A DNA stretch of 53,315 nucleotides. It comes from an uncultured Ruminococcus sp. Lineage in GTDB: Bacteria > Bacillota > Clostridia > Oscillospirales > Ruminococcaceae. The notes below the pieces were generated by a model. It was not told the origin of the DNA. It saw only the letters and a program-made list of their open reading frames with translations, and did not search any database. The stretch lies in contig NZ_CAKSNX010000011.1 in the NCBI RefSeq assembly GCF_934476685.1, forward strand, positions 1 through 53,315. The letters run 5' to 3'. Below, piece by piece: positions 48,901 to 53,315 of the stretch; position 1 is the first letter of the stretch, and each line of letters starts with the position of its first letter. A program made the position numbers and the translations under genes.

Positions 48901-50237
48901 TTATCGCAGGTTCTCAGGTTGAGGACTTGCGACTTTTTTGCCCTCAGAACCTTTGTCATGGATAGCCTGCTCCGTATCTGCACTGTCTCCACCCAACACT
49001 TTGGCGATAGTCTCCGCAGACTCCACTTTGGAATGAAAGTCGAGGTGACTATAAAAATTGGCTGTAACATTAAATGTTGAATGTCCGAGCCACTCCTGGA
49101 TCGCCTTCATGGATACTCCGTTTGCAAGCAGCAGACTGGCACATGAATGACGAAGATCATGGAATCGAATGTGTTTGAGCTTATTTTTCTGAATGATGTA
49201 CTTGAAGTGAGAAGTCACAAAGTTTGGCGTGATCAGCTTACCGAAGTTGTCACGGCACACAAAGCCGTCATATTCCCTGTCAAAGTCTTTACCGAGGAGC
49301 TTCGAATAGTATTCTTCAAGGGTTTTGCGTTCGATCAGCATCTGCTCAATATGAGGGATCAAGGGAAAAGTTCTTACACTGGACTCAGTTTTAAGCTGAT
49401 TTTCGACAAAGATCATTTCTTTGCCGCTGCCATAAGTGCTGGAGACCTTACGGCGAACCGTGAGTTTCTTTTCTTTAAAGTTGACGGAATCCCACTTCAA
49501 ACCGATAATCTCGCTCTTGCGAAGTCCGTAGTAGGCTGCAATATGTACCACAAGTTCAAGTCTGTCGCCCTTGAATACTTCAAAGAGCTGTTCCAACTCG
49601 TCCTTGTTGTAGAAATTGGCTTCAAACTTCTGGATCTTCGGGAGTTCAACCTTATCTGCAACGTTTATATCGAGCATATCCATTTTTACAGCATATTTTA
49701 GTGCTTTGTGGATATTGGCGTGGTAATGCTTTACAGAATTGCCCGAAAGACCGCTGTTGTACTTATCGTTATAGAACTGCTGAAGCTGTAAAGCTGTCAG
49801 GTTGCCGAGTAGAAGATGCGGATAACGCTCGTCAAAATAGTTTTTGATCCTGGTGATATAACGAGTGTAGCTCTGATGAGAGGTTCGGGCGAGTGTCGGT
49901 TTGATCGTTTCAAGCCAGTAGTCCAGAAATGCCGTGAACTCAAAACCTGTCTTGCATTCAGCATCATCACTGAGGATCTCCTCGCTGATTTCGGTCTTCT
50001 CCTTTTCCTCTGGAGCTTCCTTGACTTTTGTTAAGCTGCCTGTGAGAAACTCCTCATAGAACTTTGCTACAATGACGTTCACCTTTGCTGTCAGTGCTTT
50101 ATAAGAACAGTCAGCAGGCAAATCGGTCGTGACCCATTTTCTCTTACGCTTGCCACTGTCGTCCTTGAAATCAAAGACAACATAGTTTTTGCCTTTCTTA
50201 TCGGCAAAATGTACTTAAAAGGCAGACTTGCTTTCAT
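48901..50237 (-). pseudogene. int: Tyrosine integrase (Tn916/ICE type), frameshifted near the start
   Basis: A site-specific recombinase. The long open part (from 50121) holds a SAM-like core-binding domain and the catalytic domain with Arg in YYGLRKSEI, His-x-x-Arg in HDLRHSCAS, His in LGHSTF and Tyr in ANFYSHLDF, all intact. The N-terminal arm-binding segment is present too, but in two frames: an ATG at 50237 with GGAGG upstream gives MKASLPF, and the continuation VHFADKKGKNYVVFDF...RKWVTTDLPADCSYK is one frame over. One extra A in the TTTTAAG run (50212-50219) would join them. So the gene carries a one-base deletion or the run was misread. Downstream use of TTG at 50121 would lose the arm domain. 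Confidence 0.85.
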
Positions 50238-50326
50238 TATATTATCCTCCTTATGTCGAAAGCGGTGGTCTGCGCGATTGACCTCATAACTCTATTGTAG
50301 CGCGAAACAAAGCCATTTGCAAGCGT

Positions 50327-50375
50327 TTTCCTACCACTTCTACTAAATTTGACACAAGGGACATTTCTACCGGTT
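50327..50375. repeat. TTTCTACC-like motifs between int and the excisionase-like gene
   Basis: TTTTCCTACCA (50327 onward), CTTCTACTAAA (about 50338) and ATTTCTACCGG (about 50363). They mirror the cluster at 48691-48758, so the integrase gene lies between two sets; arm-type integrase binding sites are a reasonable reading. Confidence 0.6.
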
Positions 50376-50592
50376 ATTTTTGTGCGCATTGCAGAACGAA
50401 ATCTATAACCGTAACTTTTGCGACCTTGATCGTTCTACCACAAGGAATTTTTTTGAGTTGTCCTTCCTTGACAAGCTGATAAACCTTTTTCTTTCCATAG
50501 CCGAGAATTTCACATAAGTCCTTCACTTCCAGTAGCTCAGGATATTCGCTATACATATTCTTATATACAACTTCAAGCAGTATTGAATCCAT
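50374..50592 (-). CDS. Excisionase-like HTH protein
   Basis: A 72-residue protein with a MerR-like HTH of the DNA-binding/excisionase family: YPELLEVKDLCEILGYGKKKVYQLVKEGQLKKIPCGRTIKVAKVTVIDFVLQ. Such proteins bend att-site DNA during excision of integrative elements. The ATG at 50592 has GGAGG 9 nt upstream; the frame to 50796 is an accidental extension. It lies directly upstream of the integrase and shares its orientation. Confidence 0.9.
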   Translation of the reverse strand: MDSILLEVVYKNMYSEYPELLEVKDLCEILGYGKKKVYQLVKEGQLKKIPCGRTIKVAKVTVIDFVLQCAQK

Positions 50593-50632
50593 AGGACATA
50601 ACCTCCTTCCTGTCAGAAAAAGAAACTGAAAA

Positions 50633-50661
50633 AGCGTAGATGTTCCATATTCTATTGTCAA
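50633..50661 (-). promoter_or_regulatory. Possible promoter of the excisionase-integrase unit
   Basis: Minus-strand TTGACA (50661-50656) with a poor -10 TACGCT (50638-50633) 17 nt away. The rest of 50662-50979 has no gene; a GGCAGCT/AGCTGCC inverted repeat lies near 50730-50770. Confidence 0.45.
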
Positions 50662-50979
50662 GATACAAAGTGCATCGTTGTCAGTTATTTTTATGCCTGA
50701 TATTTGATGTACTGTTGGCAGCTCCCCCCTCAGATCGTCAGGAAGCTCCCGACAGCATATCAGCTGCCAAACAAAGCTAAGGGGACTGTGCGGCAAATGG
50801 AAAAAACGTACCGCCCCTTATCACAGAGGATAGTTATGTCAGCAAGTGATCCGTACCCTTATCAAACATCAGTGGTATGAACCCCTCTATATATCAACCG
50901 AGGATTTTGCAAAATCGGGAAGGTTTTTCCCATATTTCTGTCTCCAAAAAGAAAAAATCAGTGTTCTGCACATATTTAT

Positions 50980-51411
50980 TCATTCATTTTCGTGCAAGAT
51001 AATATACTCTTTGAGCTTCTGCTTTGCGATCTTGATTCGATAACGCACCACGTCAATGGACAAGCCGTATTTCTCAACGAGATACCACATCGTCACCTTG
51101 TCCTCTCTCAGAAAGTAATCCCGTATCAGCTCATACCCTTCAGGAAAATCCGATTTCAAAAGTTCTAAGGCATCAGGCAGATAGTCATGCCTGTTCCGGT
51201 GCCTGATCTGCTCCTGCTCTTCTTCCTCGCTTATGGGGATACTTGCAGGATCGGGATTCGCAGCGAGAACAGCGTCAAAATTGGGATAGATCAATCCGTT
51301 TTCTGCATCCCGCTCCTCAAGGTATCGTTCTTTTCGCAAGAGCTTGTTATACTCTTTCTCAATATTACGGGGAACATCATCGCCAAAGTGGACATACATA
51401 AATCTTCCCAT
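50980..51411 (-). CDS. Sigma-70-region-4-like HTH protein of a mobile element
   Basis: A 143-residue protein. The first 75 residues are polar and acidic (ISEEEEQEQIRHRNRHDYLP); the C-terminal part (about 80-140) is a helix-turn-helix like sigma region 4 (LIRDYFLREDKVTMWYLVEKYGLSIDVVRYRIKIAKQKLKEYI). Small sigma-like regulators of this type occur in conjugative transposons, where they switch transfer genes. Its ATG overlaps the stop of the upstream HTH gene (TAATG), so the two form an operon. An ATG four codons later is a possible start. Confidence 0.85.
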   Translation of the reverse strand: MGRFMYVHFGDDVPRNIEKEYNKLLRKERYLEERDAENGLIYPNFDAVLAANPDPASIPISEEEEQEQIRHRNRHDYLPDALELLKSDFPEGYELIRDYFLREDKVTMWYLVEKYGLSIDVVRYRIKIAKQKLKEYIILHENE

Positions 51412-51905
51412 TACACACTGTCCCCCTTAGCAGAGGTCAGGTGTGTAAGAGGTTTGGCATGGATTGCCTTCAACTGTTCATTGCAGGCTGTCAGCGTATA
51501 ACGGTTATTGAACGCACAGCCGTCAAGATACGCCATGATGATGTTCTTATCTGCTTTTCTGAAATCCTGATAACATGGCAATGCATACATCAGGAGCGAA
51601 AACAAATAACGCTGCCTGCAAGGGTGAAGTCTGAGTGCGATACAGACCGCACAGAGGCAATCATACTGCATCTTTCTTTTCCCCGAAAGATACCGTGAGA
51701 GTGTAGAGGGAGCAATTCCTGTCAACCTTGCCAGCGTTTTCTGGCTTATATGGATCTCGTCTAAATACCGACATAATGCTAAGCAGAAGCTGTCCTTATG
51801 CTGCTCAACAAGATCATCAGTTCCGTAAACGTTAATTTCGTAGCTTTGCGGCTCCTCCTGTTCGCTAAATAATAGAATCTGAGGAGTATGTAAATCATTC
51901 ATCAT
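51411..51905 (-). CDS. XRE-like HTH protein
   Basis: A 164-residue protein with a lambda-repressor-like HTH at about 50-85 (ISQKTLARLTGIAPSTLSRYLSGKRKMQYD). The N-terminal 40 residues and C-terminal 75 have no recognised domain. It probably regulates the element genes. AAAGGAC lies about 10 nt before the ATG. It is coupled to the following sigma-like gene. A perfect inverted repeat lies immediately upstream. Confidence 0.85.
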   Translation of the reverse strand: MMNDLHTPQILLFSEQEEPQSYEINVYGTDDLVEQHKDSFCLALCRYLDEIHISQKTLARLTGIAPSTLSRYLSGKRKMQYDCLCAVCIALRLHPCRQRYLFSLLMYALPCYQDFRKADKNIIMAYLDGCAFNNRYTLTACNEQLKAIHAKPLTHLTSAKGDSV

Positions 51906-51922
51906 ACTGGTTCCGTCCTTTC

Positions 51923-51985
51923 TGTCGGACGGAAATCAGCAAATGAACATAGTAAGCCTGTCATTCGGAATATACCCGTCCGACA
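51923..51985. promoter_or_regulatory. Inverted repeat upstream of the XRE-like gene
   Basis: TGTCGGACGG (51923-51932) and CCGTCCGACA (51976-51985) are exact complements 43 nt apart, at an operator-like distance from the start codon. The rest of the gap to 52350 contains only small hairpins (AAACGCA/TGCGTTT at 52077-52094; GTTCCCG/CGGGAAC at 52141-52156) and no gene. Confidence 0.55.
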
Positions 51986-52350
51986 ATCAAACATTACTCG
52001 TCCATTCGATTGTTTGATGTTCAGTTTCCATACAGTGATCGAGTAGCCCCTGCGCAGTAAGGTTCACTGTTGGAGAAACGCACCGATGCGTTTTATATTA
52101 TTATTATGAACTATTACAGCATAAAAAGCAACTTCTTGGCGTTCCCGTTCGGGAACACCCGATTTTTATAAAAGCCCCATTTTCCTGCACTTTTTGATAA
52201 TGCACTGCTTGATAATGCACTACCAATCCAACATTTTCACCTAACTCATTCAAACCTCTGTCCCACTATTGAAAACTAACCCTTCGTGCAAAGCCATAGT
52301 GCGGCAACTTTTCACCAAAATTTCATCTTCCTATCACATTAGGCATAAGA

Positions 52351-52384
52351 AAAAGGACGGCCTGATCTGCTCAGACCGCCCTTT
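52351..52384 (-). terminator. Terminator of the truncated regulator gene
   Basis: GGACGGCCTGA pairs with TCAGACCGCCCT; on the minus strand the stem is followed by TTTTT. Confidence 0.75.
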
Positions 52385-52449
52385 ATGCCGAGAGGTTACA
52401 GCATAACACACTCAACTTCTATATCAGCACAAATAAATCCGCAAGGCGA

Positions 52450-52740
52450 TCAGTGCAAAGCGTGATCAATTATCATCGTCCAGTACACCGTTATCACCCC
52501 TGAGAAACCCTTGTCGATCAAAGCGTAGTATGCCGTGTTATGTTCACGGTTATGCTTTACGATATGATTCCCCATAGCAGTCAGCCTGTCAAGATCACGG
52601 CGAATCGTTACGTTCTTCACCCTAGTCAGATTGCAGGCATTGGCGAGGTGTTCTTGTATTTTGCTGATCGATACATCGTGGTTCTCGTCTGTGTACCGTG
52701 ACAGATAATCGTAGATGTATATAATTCTTTCATGATCCAT
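52450..52740 (-). CDS. Truncated HTH/WYL-type regulator, HTH part only
   Basis: A 96-residue frame. Residues 1-75 match the N-terminal helical HTH part of WYL-domain regulators (MDHERIIYIYDYLSRYTDENHDVSISKIQEHL, VTIRRDLDRLTAMGNHIV, YYALIDKGFS). Full proteins of this family run to about 300 residues with a ligand-binding WYL domain; here the similarity ends and 15 unrelated residues precede the stop, so the gene is either truncated or a free-standing HTH form. AGGAGGG precedes the ATG at a good distance, and a terminator follows, suggesting it is still expressed. Confidence 0.7.
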   Translation of the reverse strand: MDHERIIYIYDYLSRYTDENHDVSISKIQEHLANACNLTRVKNVTIRRDLDRLTAMGNHIVKHNREHNTAYYALIDKGFSGVITVYWTMIIDHALH

Positions 52741-52763
52741 TTTATTTTCCCTCCTGCAAAAGC

Positions 52764-52807
52764 TGAAAATCCCTGTTCTGAACTCCGTTTCAGAACAGGG
52801 ATTTTTG
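52764..52807. terminator. Strong hairpin upstream of the truncated regulator
   Basis: AAAATCCCTGTTCTGAA pairs with TTCAGAACAGGGATTTT around a 6-nt loop. It ends a unit coming from the right, on whichever strand; it lies just 25 nt upstream of the regulator start. Confidence 0.75.
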
Positions 52808-53315
52808 TATTTTTCTTATCCCGTTCACGCATCGCCCTAAATGAAATTTTTTCTTCTGTCAGACAGCGATACGGACACAACCTGCTCTTAACATTTCACC
52901 ATAATTATGCACGAGAATCAATCGGGTTAGGAAAAAAGCGGCATAACGTTCGGAATGCTGTATCACCAGCAAATTCGATCGTAAACTTTTTGTGAACTCT
53001 TGCAGATTTCTTTCCCGATTTTTCAAATATGGCGGTAGATAAGTGAGGGGGTATTGCAGCCGAAGTCGCAAAGCTCCAATTCCTCCAACTGAGAGAGGAA
53101 ACTTTACAGAGCCAAAGGCTCAAATTGAAGTCGCGCACGAAGGGCGTGATTCAAACCTAGCAAGCTCGGTATCTCCGCATTACAATTTCTCAGAAATTGA
53201 ATGTTCCGATACAATGCTTGCAAGAGGGACACCCCTTGACAATGCCAACAACTTAAGCGATATTGGCATTTACCCCGCATAAAAAATCAAATAGAATATT
53301 TGGGACAAAACACCT
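52808..53315. other. Stretch without a supported gene
   Basis: No frame here has a ribosome site, recognisable domain or sensible composition. The only structure noted is an 8-bp inverted repeat AATGCCAA/TTGGCATT at 53241-53270 next to a TTGACA (53236-53241), which may mark the promoter of a gene beyond the window. Confidence 0.5.

Noticed and set aside
50210..50222. Programmed -1 frameshift in the integrase
   Set aside because: TTTTAAG is not a standard slippery heptamer for the two tRNAs involved (the Lys tRNA would have to re-pair with TAA), and no stimulatory stem was seen. A one-base deletion or read error is simpler.
53043..53282. Frames in the last 500 nt on both strands
   Set aside because: Low-complexity, overlapping frames in several directions with no start signal or domain; none is supported.
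1..53315. CRISPR array or rRNA operon
   Set aside because: No regularly spaced direct repeats of CRISPR size and no rRNA-like conserved blocks were noticed anywhere in the window.

Overview
The window looks like a chromosome segment from a low-to-mid GC Gram-positive gut or rumen anaerobe of the Ruminococcus type (Oscillospiraceae). Support: near-consensus TTGACA/TATAAT promoters with 17-nt spacers, strong AGGAGG ribosome sites with frequent GTG/TTG starts, intrinsic terminators after most units, a CIRCE-controlled htpG, a LexA-type (GAAC-N4-GTTC) SOS site, a Spo0A-family regulator, the ylxM-ffh-rpsP-khpA cluster, an Asp23/YloV pair and a secreted GH26 mannanase with a cre box. This assignment rests on gene content and style, not on a database match.

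Layout. 1-8 kb: CPBP membrane protease, htpG, a large YfhO-type membrane protein, a lipoprotein with two near-identical cyclophilin domains, a small GNAT protein. 8-15 kb: amino-acid ABC importer (binding protein fused to permease, plus ATPase), then a marR-controlled heterodimeric ABC exporter of the TM287/TM288 type, divergent from a LysR gene. 15.9-16.6 kb: an unrecognised 170-residue gene behind two LexA-type boxes. 16.6-23.4 kb: secD-secF, a CNNM/CBS/CorC protein, a transglutaminase-like protein, and a protein resembling a non-catalytic signal peptidase with an acidic tail. 23.6-24.2 kb: tRNA cluster Val-Asp-Phe-Gly(GCC), followed by a second, structurally abnormal tRNA-Gly(TCC) resembling the tRNAs that staphylococci use for cell-wall synthesis. 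24.4-30.6 kb: a glycerol-dehydrogenase-like gene in an operon with a TrpXYZ-like ABC importer, a Spo0A-like protein with a degenerate receiver, and an aldo/keto reductase. 30.8-33.3 kb: ylxM-ffh-rpsP-khpA. 33.5-37.4 kb: a type IV pilin-like gene and a DUF389 membrane protein that sits between the arms of a long (about 0.62/0.77 kb) composite inverted repeat rich in small hairpins. 37.5-48 kb: cytidylate-kinase-like, YbaK deacylase, glycosyltransferase, GH26 mannanase, cell-wall amidase, Asp23-YloV, SDR, and a padR-DUF1700-DUF4097-pspC envelope-stress type operon. 48.3-48.6 kb: tRNA-Thr and tRNA-Leu.

48.8 kb to the end looks like one end of an integrative element: a tRNA-Leu 5' fragment, a tyrosine integrase frameshifted near its start, an excisionase-like gene, a sigma-like HTH gene overlapping an XRE-like gene, and a truncated HTH/WYL-type regulator. 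The far end of the element lies outside the window. I saw no CRISPR array, no rRNA and no recognisable defence system.

The items I rate highest are the abnormal tRNA-Gly, the SOS-controlled orphan gene, the hairpin-rich inverted repeat around the DUF389 gene, and the Spo0A homologue without a phosphoacceptor.
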